Shown: positions 49,569 through 59,044, numbered from the stretch's first letter. The stretch: 64,000 nucleotides of DNA from Methanosarcina barkeri MS (GCF_000970025.1 NZ_CP009528.1:2343168-2407167), one strand, 5' to 3'. Translations and numbers: made by a program. The notes: generated by a model from the sequence alone, not told the origin.

Positions 49569-50207
49569 TTATTTCGATGACGAAGTTTGCATGCGCACTA
49601 CTCTAACAGTCTTTCTATTCGGCAAATCGTTCACGATTTCATATTCAAACCCCATGGAGCCTAAATTTGTGACAAACCACTTTGGAATATGGCTGCAAAT
49701 GACATCCAGTCTGTTAAATTCTCCGTTTTTCAGATAGGGGATCAGAATTTTCTTTGAAGTCAAGTCCGGATTTTTAAACATGATGTCTTCTATATTAATC
49801 GAAAAATCACCTTTATTCACACCGGGTTCCAGAAACTGCGTGATGTCAAATTTTGGCGGTTCTTTCTGACGCTCCTCAATTGTTTCAAGCATTTCTTTTT
49901 TGATTGAATCAAGAAGATCCAGCACATTACCTTCCACAAGGAATATGTCAAAACTTGCTGCTTGAAAAGTCCCGGACGCTATTCCTGGGATTTCACTTGC
50001 AACAATTACTTTTACGTCGCCAAGCTGTTTTATTGTATCCGCTACAGACGCGCGTACCGCGGCCATACCTTTCGCGTTGCAAACTTGATTTTCAAACCGT
50101 GTCAGAACTTTCCATTCCCCACCGTCTTCCTCATATATTGCAATGAATCCTGGTTCGAATATTGAACTCGCTTTCTGGTTCTCGTTTTCTACAACTGCTA
50201 TTTTCAA
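49569..50207 (-). CDS. AnfO-like protein (Fe-only nitrogenase accessory family)
   Basis: 212 residues. The N-terminal ~110 (KIAVVENENQKASSIFEPG, WKVLTRFENQV, VIVASEIPGIASGTFQAASF) resemble the NifX/AnfO cofactor-binding fold. The second part carries DLPNRKTVRVVR. AnfO accompanies Fe-only nitrogenase. No nitrogenase genes lie in the window, so this is a solitary homologue whose role is uncertain. The start is TTG 50207 with AGGAGG seven bases before it. Confidence 0.75.
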   Translation of the reverse strand: MKIAVVENENQKASSIFEPGFIAIYEEDGGEWKVLTRFENQVCNAKGMAAVRASVADTIKQLGDVKVIVASEIPGIASGTFQAASFDIFLVEGNVLDLLDSIKKEMLETIEERQKEPPKFDITQFLEPGVNKGDFSINIEDIMFKNPDLTSKKILIPYLKNGEFNRLDVICSHIPKWFVTNLGSMGFEYEIVNDLPNRKTVRVVRMQTSSSK

Positions 50208-50310
50208 GGCGTGTCCTCCTGTCGTGTTGAAATTTATGAGATGTCGGAATGCGATTAAAACAATTTCTTACCATTTGATTATTGTTCGATTTATATAAGC
50301 TCTGCTGGAC

Positions 50311-50529
50311 TCATTCAGCAACCTGTGATATATCGTTTGTGAACGCGCTTTCAGTCCATTTTATCATGCGAACAATAGTATCTTCATATTTTTCCGGAAC
50401 GCACCAGCTATTTGTTTTAGAGAAATAACGAACTGTGAGATTCTTGGAACGAAAACCATTGATTATAAACAAAGAAAACCAGACCAGAGTAAAGCCAGAC
50501 CAGATTAACTCCGCCAAAGGATATTGCAA
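50311..50529 (-). CDS. Small hypothetical protein with one membrane helix
   Basis: 72 residues from a TTG. A hydrophobic segment (AELIWSGFTLVWFSLFII) is followed by a soluble C-terminus (SKTNSWCVPEKYEDTIVRMI). The frame stays open about 45 bp further upstream with more aromatic hydrophobic residues, so the start is uncertain and it may be a membrane-protein remnant. Confidence 0.35.
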   Translation of the reverse strand: MQYPLAELIWSGFTLVWFSLFIINGFRSKNLTVRYFSKTNSWCVPEKYEDTIVRMIKWTESAFTNDISQVAE

Positions 50530-50755
50530 CCAGAGACGAAAAGCTACATAGAACTGGAAACCATATGAAAATATAAAGGCTGTTTATTGAAATCTCTGTA
50601 ATAGGTTTCAGGTTAGAAAGCGACTACAATTTTCCGAATAAAAATCCCAAACACTATGAATAAAAGATCTGAAATCTGAAATCGGTATAAAAGAGATTTT
50701 CAGTCATTTTAATTTGAATTCCAAGAAAAAACGAGGGTTGTTCAGGTTTCGGTGA

Positions 50756-50947
50756 TTTTGAATTCATTTCACTTTGAATTCATTTACCTTTGAGTTCATT
50801 TACCTTTGAGTTCATTTACCTTTGAGTTCATTTACCTTTGAGTTCATTTCACTTTGAATTCATTTCACTTCGAATTCATTTCACTTCGAATTCATTTCAC
50901 TTCGAATTCATTTCACTTCGAATTCATTTCACTTTGAATTCATGTAC
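50756..50947. repeat. 16-bp tandem repeat, 12 copies
   Basis: Units based on GAATTCATTTCACTTT, with GAGTTCATTTACCTTT and GAATTCATTTCACTTC subtypes arranged in blocks. They end at the stop codon of the DUF2769 gene. A plus-strand repetitive frame across it is not a gene. Confidence 0.9.
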
Positions 50948-51412
50948 TTATATTTTTGATTCTCCCAGCACACAGAACCTGGTCTTACCACTGGATTCAG
51001 GAACTTTTCTGCAGTTCTTCAGGAGAAACTCAGGCTTTTCTTCGGACAGTTCCGGTTTTTCGGCATTCAGGCAGAAGTATTCTCCTTCAAGTCGGAATTT
51101 CCTGAAAAGTTCACAGGTTTCACAGAGGCAACCCAGTTTTTTTCCCTGTTCCAGACGTTTGCCTCTGGAGCAAAACATCCCTGCACCGCCGGAATAAGAA
51201 GGACAGTTTTTGCAGGCGCAGGCTTTAAGGTTATGGTATGAGCTGCAGATCCCGAAATATTTTCCATATTCTTTCCTGGTCTGTTGTACTATTTCAAATG
51301 TTCTCTTCTCGGACTTTTCCTTTGTCCAGTTATCCTTTTCATTTACTGTTGGTAGTCTGGAACTCAGAACATTCCTCCTGTGTGCAGAAAGACATGATTT
51401 ATAAGATGTCAA
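50948..51412 (-). CDS. DUF2769 cysteine-rich protein
   Basis: 154 residues. The core holds a cysteine array: GICSSY, CACKNCPSYSGGAGMFCSRG, LGCLCETCELF, YFCLN, and NCRKVP, as in DUF2769 proteins of methanogens, presumably metal- or cluster-binding. The first ~40 residues before FEIVQQTRKEYGKYF look unconserved, so the true start may be later. It diverges from the PAS gene. Confidence 0.8.
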   Translation of the reverse strand: MTSYKSCLSAHRRNVLSSRLPTVNEKDNWTKEKSEKRTFEIVQQTRKEYGKYFGICSSYHNLKACACKNCPSYSGGAGMFCSRGKRLEQGKKLGCLCETCELFRKFRLEGEYFCLNAEKPELSEEKPEFLLKNCRKVPESSGKTRFCVLGESKI

Positions 51413-51509
51413 AATATATTATATATTGCTTAAGGATTTAAAAAGCGTACATTACCTGAGGAGGTTAAAGGATTTTGGATCTGGAATGGTTATTGGAGAG
51501 GTAGAAGCT

Positions 51510-52385
51510 ATGGGATTCAATCAACTGGCTGAAAGCGACGAACTGATTCTTGGTGAAGCACTGGAAAGACAGCAAGTTCTGGAAACCGTAATTAATAACA
51601 GCCCGGTTATGGCTTTTCTCTGGGCTCCTGATAAAAAATGGCCTGCCAAGTACGTTTCGGAAAACGTAACCCAGCTTGAATACAGCGCAGAAGATTTCCT
51701 TACAGGAAGAATAATATATTCAGATATAGTCCATTCCGAGGATATAGATAGGGTTAGAAAGGAACTTACCCGATGCTGCGAGGCTGGAAATGACAGCTTT
51801 GTACAGAGGTACAGGGTTCTTACAGGGAAGAGGGAAATCCGATGGGTAGAAGAAAAGACTTTTATCCAGCGTGATAAGACAGGAAATGTAACGAATTTCC
51901 AGGGAATAGTCAGGGACATTACTCAGGAGATTAAAAATGAAAAGGCTCTGAAGGATGCTCTTCAAAGCCAGAAAGCTCTCATGGAAAAACAAAAAGCTCT
52001 CCTTGAGCGGCAAAAAGTCCTTGAAGCCGTAATTAACAATAGCCCAATGGTAGTGTTTCTCTGGAAGGCTGAAAAATACTGGCCCACGCTATATGTGTCT
52101 GAAAATGTCAGGCAGTTCGGGTACGTTCCAGAGGACTTCATTTCCGGAAAAGTTCTTTATGGGAAGATTATCCACCCCGAAGACCTGCTCCTTGTGGAAC
52201 TTGAACTTGAGGAAAACTGTGAAGAAGGAGGAAAGGAGTTTAACCGTCAGTACCGGATTCTTACTCAGACTGCTGATGTCCGCTGGATTGATGAAAAAAC
52301 CTTTATCCAACGCAACGAGGAAGGAAAAGTTACTCATTTCCAGGGTATTATAGAAGATATAACCCGAAGTATGAAAAGAGCCTGA
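51510..52385 (+). CDS. Double PAS-domain protein without kinase
   Basis: 291 residues from ATG 51510, chosen because GGAGAGGT lies eight bases upstream; in-frame TTG/ATG codons at 51426 and 51486 have worse spacing. It has two tandem PAS+PAC units, each starting VLE(T/A)VINNSP and ending FIQR(D/N)...FQGI(V/I)(R/E)DIT. They are linked by a short Gln/Lys helix. No HisKA/HATPase follows, so it may be a sensor that works through a partner, or a kinase remnant. Confidence 0.85.
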   Translation: MGFNQLAESDELILGEALERQQVLETVINNSPVMAFLWAPDKKWPAKYVSENVTQLEYSAEDFLTGRIIYSDIVHSEDIDRVRKELTRCCEAGNDSFVQRYRVLTGKREIRWVEEKTFIQRDKTGNVTNFQGIVRDITQEIKNEKALKDALQSQKALMEKQKALLERQKVLEAVINNSPMVVFLWKAEKYWPTLYVSENVRQFGYVPEDFISGKVLYGKIIHPEDLLLVELELEENCEEGGKEFNRQYRILTQTADVRWIDEKTFIQRNEEGKVTHFQGIIEDITRSMKRA

Positions 52386-52889
52386 CCTGTAGATTTAAAC
52401 AAGAAAATATAAGAAACAATCTTCAGGCTTTCAGGAGCCGGAATTTAACCGATTTATATTATTTCCGGAATTCTATTTTATAGAACAAGTTTAGTTGACA
52501 AGTTTAGTTGGTAAGCTTGGTCAGGGAGTTTCAAGTCTCAAGAAAAATACAAAATAATATATTATTTAACAGTAATATAATGTTAAGTTCTAAATAATCA
52601 CTACCCTATGTCATCCTAATATGAATTAGATACTTCTTATAGCTTTCTTACTTTCTTAACAAATAACTATTTATGTTTGAGAGTATTAAGAAGTGTTTGC
52701 AGGTTTTAATAGAATTGCAGGATCTGCAGCCTCTCCGAAATGCCTGAGTGTGAAGACCGAAAACAAAGAATGTTGAGTAACACGAAAAATACGAAAAGGT
52801 ATGGAAAAGGTATAAAGTATAAGCAAATTGTTCCCCAGAAAACTAAAGAGGGTTACATCCTGAAAACGGTTCGGTTACAAGGAGTTTGA
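52386..52889. other. AT-rich spacer
   Basis: No gene is seen. ACAAGTTTAGTTG is duplicated around 52484-52512. Confidence 0.35.
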
Positions 52890-53126
52890 ATGAGTAAGCG
52901 AACCGTTCTCAGGGCCAGAGACCAAGGAGCTAATCTTTTTTATATTCTTTATTGTGAATCAGGAGGTCTACAAAACGGGGTTACTTCTTCAATTTTTAGA
53001 CATACGGGACTGGTGGGTAAGATATCGGTTTACTTATTTCAATACATCTATTCTAAAACTCATTTCACTCATTTCAGGTCACTCACTCCAAAATTCATTT
53101 CACTGAGTTCAGACCACTCATCCTAA
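52890..53126 (+). CDS. Possible small ORF, unrecognised
   Basis: 78 codons with AAGGAG five bases before the ATG (MSKRTVLRARDQGANLFYIL). The second half runs into TCATTTCACT-type low-complexity DNA, so only the beginning looks protein-like. It may be a gene remnant. Confidence 0.25.
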   Translation: MSKRTVLRARDQGANLFYILYCESGGLQNGVTSSIFRHTGLVGKISVYLFQYIYSKTHFTHFRSLTPKFISLSSDHSS

Positions 53127-53404
53127 AACTCATTTTTTCGGAGAACTTTTGGTAGAACTTTTTGGGGAACTAAGGGTTTTCAATAAATGTTTTTTACAAT
53201 AGAAAACCCGGTTGGTATTTGGAACTGGGATAGAAATCAGGTTTTTAATTAATTAGACGACTATGCAGATTTATTTACAAGATGAAAATTTTATAAACCT
53301 CTCATTGCAAAAATATTCAAAAAATAAGTATTTATTGACATATGCAGAGATTACGTGGGGTTATTAGAACGTATTATTCTCATTTTTTACAGGGGGGATA
53401 AGGT

Positions 53405-54205
53405 ATGAGAAAAGGCCACAAGGCCTGCACGCTTACGCTATGTTTACTATATTTCTTTTTCTCATGGCTTACAGTGCCTGCATCAGCAGTTGAAGTCAAC
53501 GTAGAAGGAGACCATCCGGCTGAGGTTAAGGAAAAGCAGGAGATAAGTTGCGTTTTGACAATAAGCGGCATTCCCAGTGCTGCGGATTATCTGTATTTTG
53601 ATACGGATCTGGAAAAATATGACGACAAGCCAATCTATAATTTTACAGAGTTGAATCTTCAAAGTAATGAGAGCCACTTTGAGCTTCCAGTCAAAGATGA
53701 TATAAAAAAAATCGTTGTCCAGCTAAACGGACAGGTTCCTGGTGTCACTGAGGTCCAGCAGTATGAGAAACTTACACTGGTGAAATATGACTCTAAAAGG
53801 ACAGGATATGCCTATTATCGGATCAAGCCTACCGATGAAAAAGGAAATGCCATTCAGGGAAGCGATACGAGCACATTCACGATTGCAGTTACTGACGTTG
53901 ATTCTTTCGAAAAGAAGGCTGCACAAATCGAAGACCCGTTTTTAAGCATGTACCTGCAGGATATGTTTGACCGCGGGCTTGTCACCGAGGCAAATAAGCT
54001 TGCAGATTATTTGATTGAAAAGAAAACCGAGAGTCTTGCTACCGAAGAAGAAAGTCAACAGTTTAAGGAAAAATTGAACGGATTTTCCGACCCGGTCCTG
54101 GGTATGAAGCTACAGGCCTTCTTTGACCTTGGCCTGCATAATGAGTCGAACGAACTTGCAGACTATCTGCTCCAGGAAAAAGCAGACGCATCGAACATGA
54201 AATGA
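53405..54205 (+). CDS. Secreted/anchored protein of the tubulin-like operon
   Basis: 266 residues. The signal peptide (LTLCLLYFFFSWLTVPASA) ends near 28. A beta-rich region at 30-170 (QEISCVLTISGIP ... FTIAVTD) follows. Two copies of a 31-residue helical motif, DPxLxMxLQxxFDxGLxxExNxLADYL, lie at 177-207 and 229-259. The frame stops at TGA 54203-54205, but the next 27 in-frame codons encode a membrane helix (YALGFLATALLGFVIGLRL) and an acidic tail whose own TGA overlaps the tubulin-like start as ATGA. The ancestral protein was thus probably membrane-anchored. It has a strong GGGGGG ribosome-binding site. Family not recognised. Confidence 0.8.
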   Translation: MRKGHKACTLTLCLLYFFFSWLTVPASAVEVNVEGDHPAEVKEKQEISCVLTISGIPSAADYLYFDTDLEKYDDKPIYNFTELNLQSNESHFELPVKDDIKKIVVQLNGQVPGVTEVQQYEKLTLVKYDSKRTGYAYYRIKPTDEKGNAIQGSDTSTFTIAVTDVDSFEKKAAQIEDPFLSMYLQDMFDRGLVTEANKLADYLIEKKTESLATEEESQQFKEKLNGFSDPVLGMKLQAFFDLGLHNESNELADYLLQEKADASNMK

Positions 54206-54285
54206 AAGTACGCCCTTGGGTTCTTAGCAACTGCACTGCTTGGATTTGTAATCGGATTAAGACTTAAAAATTCGGAGGATGAAGA

Positions 54286-57200
54286 ATGAACAGAGGGGGC
54301 AATATTTCACTGCAGCTTCCTATGGACCTGACAATTTTGGGGCTTGGAGGTTGTGGAAAACGTCTGTGTGAAGAGGTCTGCAGGCATGACTGGATACTCG
54401 ACAGCTACCTTGTGCCCGGAAAAAGGTTGAGGATTTATACAATGGATACGGATGCCAACGAAAGGGCTGATGACGAATGGTACAGAAGCAGGGTTAAGTC
54501 CAGAATACAGGAAATGGGAGCAGGGGGAAATATTGAATACAAATACTATTACCTGCCTTCCCTGGCAAATATAACCCAGGTTTCAGACCTGACAAGCCAG
54601 GAAGTTGCAGAAAAGATAAAGGACCGGAAGTCTGAGCCTCTTGTCAAAACCTGGTGGATGAACGATTCAGGAGACTTTGGGCTCAGTTTTGAGGAACTGA
54701 GATCTATTGACCCTTTTTTAATTGATGACTTTGGCGGAGGCGTACACCGGAGAAGGGCCATTTCAAAGGCTATTTTCTACAAGGTACTGAGTCAGGGGCA
54801 GGCAAGTGGTTTTCCTACATTTCCCAGTACAGGAACCACAGCCCTTATTGTAGGGCTTGGGGGAGGTACTGGGTCAGGGATGTTTATTGACCTTGCCAGG
54901 TATATACGAGCACTTAAAGGAGAGAGCAGCCAGATCTGGCTCTTTGCGGTAATTCCTACAACAAAAGAAGGCGAAAAAGAACAATTAAATGCTGCAATCG
55001 CCCTTACCGAACTTGAATACCTGAACCTGAACGAGAGGCTTTTCAATCACATAATCCTGACCTCACTTGGGCCTACAGGATATAAAAAAGGGGAAGAGGC
55101 AAAGGTAGAAGTGCATGAATTCGATTCCATGTTTCCTCACATACTGACAAATTTCTTCCACATTAAAAAAGGAGACATCAACCTGAGCGACTCAAAACAC
55201 CTTTACTCCTCGTTTGTTTTTGCAGATGCCCACGTAATCGAGTACCCTGTGGACGAGCTAAAGGCCCTGAAAAAACAGTATGAAGAAGTTATCCTGGAAC
55301 TTGAAGCGATTACTGCAACACGAAAAGAGATTAACAGGAGCGTAAAAACCCTGCTTGACAGCCAGAACCTGTTTAGGGAAGTCCCTCCCACGCGGGCTGA
55401 CTCCGAATATATCAAAAAGGAGTATGGAAACGTTGAAAAGGTCTGGAAGAACGAGATTGAAAAACTTCTCAACTACCAGAGCCCGGATGCGATTGAATTC
55501 TTTATCCAGAATAACATTTCGGCTGAAACCAGTCTCGAAAAAATAAATAACTACGAAGATATGCTGAGCTTCCTTTCGAAGGTGAAAACCTTTAATCTCA
55601 GTGTAAAGGAAGATGAGCTAAAAGATGAAAATGACAAAGTGCTCTTTAGATTGATTCCCGAAGCTCTCTCAGGCATAGAAGAAACTGCAAGGCTATTTAA
55701 ACGGACTGCAGGGATTGAAGAAGAAACTGTCGGATCCGTGCTTATAAATGTCCTGAAAGGAAAACAGGACCTTGTTTCCTTTATGGACAGGTTGAATGTA
55801 AAAGCTAAAAGCTTAAAAGAAGAGACACTGGAAGTAGAAGCCGAACTTCAGAGGAAGAAGGGTGAGCGGGATTTACTTAACGAACTTCACATTCAGGTTG
55901 AAAAAGCCGTTGACAAAGCCTTAAACGACAACGACCTGGAGCTTGAGGAATATTTCAGCCAGAAAGAGAAATTGAAGGTGCTTCAGGAACACGAATATGA
56001 CCTGAAAACAAAAATTGACGCGTTTCTTGGCAATCTCAAGGAAGGAAATATAAAAAGTGGAGATAAGGACAGCTGGCTTCTCATGGCCGGGGTTCCTGGT
56101 TTTCAGAGAGAGCTTGAAACGCTTTCCAGGGACCTTGATCTGAATTTAAACGAGCTAGGAAGTCTCCTTGAAGCAATTGCACTCTACTCTTTTTATGACT
56201 ACAAAATCAACCGGCTCGAAAATGCCGGAATAAAGGAAAAAGTCCTTGTCGCAATAAAGGGAAACAAGACCAAGTCCCTCAGGAACTATGAAGCAAAGAA
56301 ACGAAACAAAGAAGAATATATCAAGAGTACGGGAAGGGAGTATCTCCAGATAAACAGCCCCTTCGAACTCTCGGTTCCTGAGAGCTTTTTGAGCGAAAGC
56401 CTGGACAGAAAGTCTGAGGAACTTAAGGATAAAGTGCTCAAATCCCTGTTTTTCGGGCTGGATCTTCAGGATTTAGAGCTTGAGGAAATCGAACAGGGTT
56501 TTAAGTCCAGAGACCGGCCCAAAATGAGAAGCGTTTTTAGGGAAATCCTGACCGAAAAGACCCTGCAAAAGGAAGACTATTCCGGAAAATTTGGTCGGGT
56601 TGAAACGGAAGTACTTGAGCTTGAAAAAAGCCTTCAGGAAAAACATGCCCTTTCAGCCCTGATTGAAAAAGTCGAAACACTGACCGAAGAAACCCTTGCA
56701 AACCGGAGAGACCTGAACAGGTATTACGGACAATTTTACGAGGAGGTTACCAGGATGAATAACCTCCACGGGCTTGGGGGAAAAACCTCAATCAGCCTCT
56801 ATATGACCAAGTTTGGGAATATAAACCCGAAGATTCTCTCCCTTATCGATGCAAGTTCTGACATGACTGACCTTGACTGGGATGACAGTGGAAAACATGA
56901 ACTTGATAAACTCATTGAGGAAATTCTGGTCACATACAAGAACCTTGTTGAAAGCTACAAGCTCGGGGTTCACAACCTGATGATCCCTATCAGCGCGACT
57001 GAACGCTGGAACTTCGGAAAAGCCGCTCTTGTTGTTTCCTCAAGGTCATCCTACATCTCAAGCCAGCTTACAAGCGAACGCATAGCTGATGCAATCAAAG
57101 ATGAAATAAACGGGACCCTTGCCTTAAAGAACATCAATGATGCAAAACTTGCAACCCACAACTATACAGGGTCTTGGGATATTGCCCTTACCTTCTTCTC

Positions 57201-57486
57201 TGCGTCCGGTTTTCTGGACAATATATCTCCTCTGACCGCTGGAGGCGGCTTCTGGGAAGTATATGAAAACAATAAGGATAACGTACTTCACCACGTTCTG
57301 AAACTCCAGGAAGGGAAATACATTACTCGAAAAGCACTTCTGGACCTCAGAGAGGCCGGAGAACTGGCAAACCTGGAAAAGAGAGGTGGAAATGTAGGAG
57401 AAAGGATCAACAGGCTATACGAGGAAAAAAGCATAAAAGAGGCATTACAGCATGAGGATTCAAGGAAACTGGAGATTGCTCTCTGA
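54286..57486 (+). CDS. Tubulin/FtsZ-superfamily protein (FtsZl-1/Tubulin_2-like)
   Basis: 1066 residues. The N-terminal nucleotide fold begins LTILGLGGCGKRLCEEV (14-30). The tubulin signature is GLGGGTGSG at about 190-198, followed by IWLFAVIPTTKEGEKEQLNAAIALTELEYL, as in FtsZ-like GTPases. Residues ~325-800 are dominated by charged helices (coiled coil), a large insert absent from FtsZ. A globular end follows (VVSSRSSYISSQLTSERIADAIK, SWDIALTFFSASGFLDNISPLT). It is expected to polymerise with GTP. Its stop overlaps the next gene by 35 bp, so the two are translationally coupled. Likely cytoplasmic, recruited to the membrane by the neighbouring GTPase. Confidence 0.87.
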   Translation: MNRGGNISLQLPMDLTILGLGGCGKRLCEEVCRHDWILDSYLVPGKRLRIYTMDTDANERADDEWYRSRVKSRIQEMGAGGNIEYKYYYLPSLANITQVSDLTSQEVAEKIKDRKSEPLVKTWWMNDSGDFGLSFEELRSIDPFLIDDFGGGVHRRRAISKAIFYKVLSQGQASGFPTFPSTGTTALIVGLGGGTGSGMFIDLARYIRALKGESSQIWLFAVIPTTKEGEKEQLNAAIALTELEYLNLNERLFNHIILTSLGPTGYKKGEEAKVEVHEFDSMFPHILTNFFHIKKGDINLSDSKHLYSSFVFADAHVIEYPVDELKALKKQYEEVILELEAITATRKEINRSVKTLLDSQNLFREVPPTRADSEYIKKEYGNVEKVWKNEIEKLLNYQSPDAIEFFIQNNISAETSLEKINNYEDMLSFLSKVKTFNLSVKEDELKDENDKVLFRLIPEALSGIEETARLFKRTAGIEEETVGSVLINVLKGKQDLVSFMDRLNVKAKSLKEETLEVEAELQRKKGERDLLNELHIQVEKAVDKALNDNDLELEEYFSQKEKLKVLQEHEYDLKTKIDAFLGNLKEGNIKSGDKDSWLLMAGVPGFQRELETLSRDLDLNLNELGSLLEAIALYSFYDYKINRLENAGIKEKVLVAIKGNKTKSLRNYEAKKRNKEEYIKSTGREYLQINSPFELSVPESFLSESLDRKSEELKDKVLKSLFFGLDLQDLELEEIEQGFKSRDRPKMRSVFREILTEKTLQKEDYSGKFGRVETEVLELEKSLQEKHALSALIEKVETLTEETLANRRDLNRYYGQFYEEVTRMNNLHGLGGKTSISLYMTKFGNINPKILSLIDASSDMTDLDWDDSGKHELDKLIEEILVTYKNLVESYKLGVHNLMIPISATERWNFGKAALVVSSRSSYISSQLTSERIADAIKDEINGTLALKNINDAKLATHNYTGSWDIALTFFSASGFLDNISPLTAGGGFWEVYENNKDNVLHHVLKLQEGKYITRKALLDLREAGELANLEKRGGNVGERINRLYEEKSIKEALQHEDSRKLEIAL

Positions 57487-59044
57487 ACTGCCTGCAGCCG
57501 GTTTTATCCTGCTTTTATCCTTTCTTCTCATAACTTACGGAGGACGGATTGAAGTTCCGAGCATTTCAGGGCCTGGAGTTTTCTGGCTGAGTTTCATCCC
57601 GGCTTTCCTGATTGCAAATGCTTTCGGGCTGGCTCTGCACGAGCAGTCAAGGAGAGGAAGCCTTTTTTTGTTTGCAGGCTTTTTGCCTGTACTCCACCTT
57701 CTTTCGCAGCATGATTTTTTAAACACAAACGGCCTTGTTTTGGGATTTTTTGCAGGGAGCCTACTCGATTTTCAGGTCCTTTCCAGAAACCAGTTCAGTT
57801 CCCTTGCCAGATATGCCAGGTCAGGGTCTCGATTTTTCTTTCTTGTTCTCAGCTGTTACCTTCTTATAAGGCTTCTCGAATTCGTATACCCGTTTTCAAT
57901 CGAAGGAATACGGCAGGCCTTCGAAATTAGTTCCGAAGAACTTAATAATCTCGGGATAGCTTTTCTGGCGGTTTTTTTCCTGCTGATGTCAACAACTTTC
58001 ATTCGGGGCATTCAGGCTTCTGAGATCTTTGTTTACGGACCCTCACATTCAGGCAAGACCCTTCTACTGCTTGCCTTATACAGCCATTTTGTGGACTTTT
58101 ATGAAGGAACCCACAGGGAAATTATTTTGTCTTCCGATAGAGAAGAGGAAAAAGTCTGGCAGCTCTCTAAGAAAAGCGAAAAAAAACTAAGGATTGAATC
58201 CATGCTTGCTGAACTTGAGGGAGGAATAACTCCAAAAAGTACCAACCGTACAGACCTAGCAATTTATGAACTTAGAGGAAAAAAGAATGGCTTACTTCCA
58301 GTAGAGTTTACTTTTATTGACTATGGTGGAGAATATACCGAAGACCTGGAACCGAAAAAGTACTATCGAGCGCTCCGCAGCCTGACTGAAAAGTTATCTG
58401 GGAATGAAAAACTATCCGGAAACGAAAAACTATCTGGAAATAAAAAGTTATCTGGGAATGAAAAACTATCTGGAAATGAAAAGCTGCCTGGGTTCAGTGT
58501 GGAAGCTCTTCACAGGCAAATAGGGACTCTAAGTTTTCTTGAGCTTCTGAAAAACAAATATGCAAAGGAAGCTGGGGATCAGTTTCATAACCTTATTTTG
58601 GCCTGTATCTACAAAAAAATGAAGACTGCTGGAAAGGTTATTTTTCTGGTAGATGGCGATTATATCCTGGATTATCACGGAGAAGGAAGAAAAGAATTGA
58701 CAACCCTTTTCGGGCACTATTTCCGGCTCATGGATCAGCTTGGGCCTGATAAGTTCTATGCTCTTGTGCTGACCAAAACAGATAAATTAAAAGACCTTTC
58801 CGAAATTCCGGATAATTCCGAAAAAGCCGGGGAAATTGAGGCTGAGATCTACAGCCTCCTTGACAGAATTTACACATTCCGGGAAATACAGAACCTTGCA
58901 AAAAGAGTCCCTATTTATTTTTATACCGTAAGCGTGGATGCAACCCTATCTCCTCAAGCTTCAAAGGATTTGCCTGAGGAGCAACAGGGAATCACCCAGA
59001 TTTTTCCCTGGAGAGTGGGTGAAATTGCAAAATTCGGCTTCTGA
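57452..59044 (+). CDS. Polytopic membrane protein with P-loop GTPase domain
   Basis: 530 residues. Membrane helices at about 14-30, 42-60, 69-90, 120-140 and 165-185 precede a cytoplasmic GTPase domain: Walker A GPSHSGKT (196-203), G3 DYGGE (290-294) and G4 TKTDK (441-445). Between G3 and G4 is a six-residue low-complexity repeat, KLSGNE, about six times (314-349). It overlaps the tubulin-like gene by 35 bp. The pair fits the proposed FtsZl-1 system, which includes a distinct GTPase. It probably couples GTP hydrolysis to membrane recruitment or remodelling. Confidence 0.85.
   Translation: MRIQGNWRLLSELPAAGFILLLSFLLITYGGRIEVPSISGPGVFWLSFIPAFLIANAFGLALHEQSRRGSLFLFAGFLPVLHLLSQHDFLNTNGLVLGFFAGSLLDFQVLSRNQFSSLARYARSGSRFFFLVLSCYLLIRLLEFVYPFSIEGIRQAFEISSEELNNLGIAFLAVFFLLMSTTFIRGIQASEIFVYGPSHSGKTLLLLALYSHFVDFYEGTHREIILSSDREEEKVWQLSKKSEKKLRIESMLAELEGGITPKSTNRTDLAIYELRGKKNGLLPVEFTFIDYGGEYTEDLEPKKYYRALRSLTEKLSGNEKLSGNEKLSGNKKLSGNEKLSGNEKLPGFSVEALHRQIGTLSFLELLKNKYAKEAGDQFHNLILACIYKKMKTAGKVIFLVDGDYILDYHGEGRKELTTLFGHYFRLMDQLGPDKFYALVLTKTDKLKDLSEIPDNSEKAGEIEAEIYSLLDRIYTFREIQNLAKRVPIYFYTVSVDATLSPQASKDLPEEQQGITQIFPWRVGEIAKFGF

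Noticed and set aside
50838..51197. 119-codon plus-strand ORF
   Set aside because: Starts in the 16-bp repeat and continues antisense to the cysteine-rich DUF2769 gene.
54203..54205. TGA as a selenocysteine codon
   Set aside because: Selenoprotein synthesis is not known in Methanosarcina and no SECIS-like hairpin is evident; mutation or readthrough is simpler.
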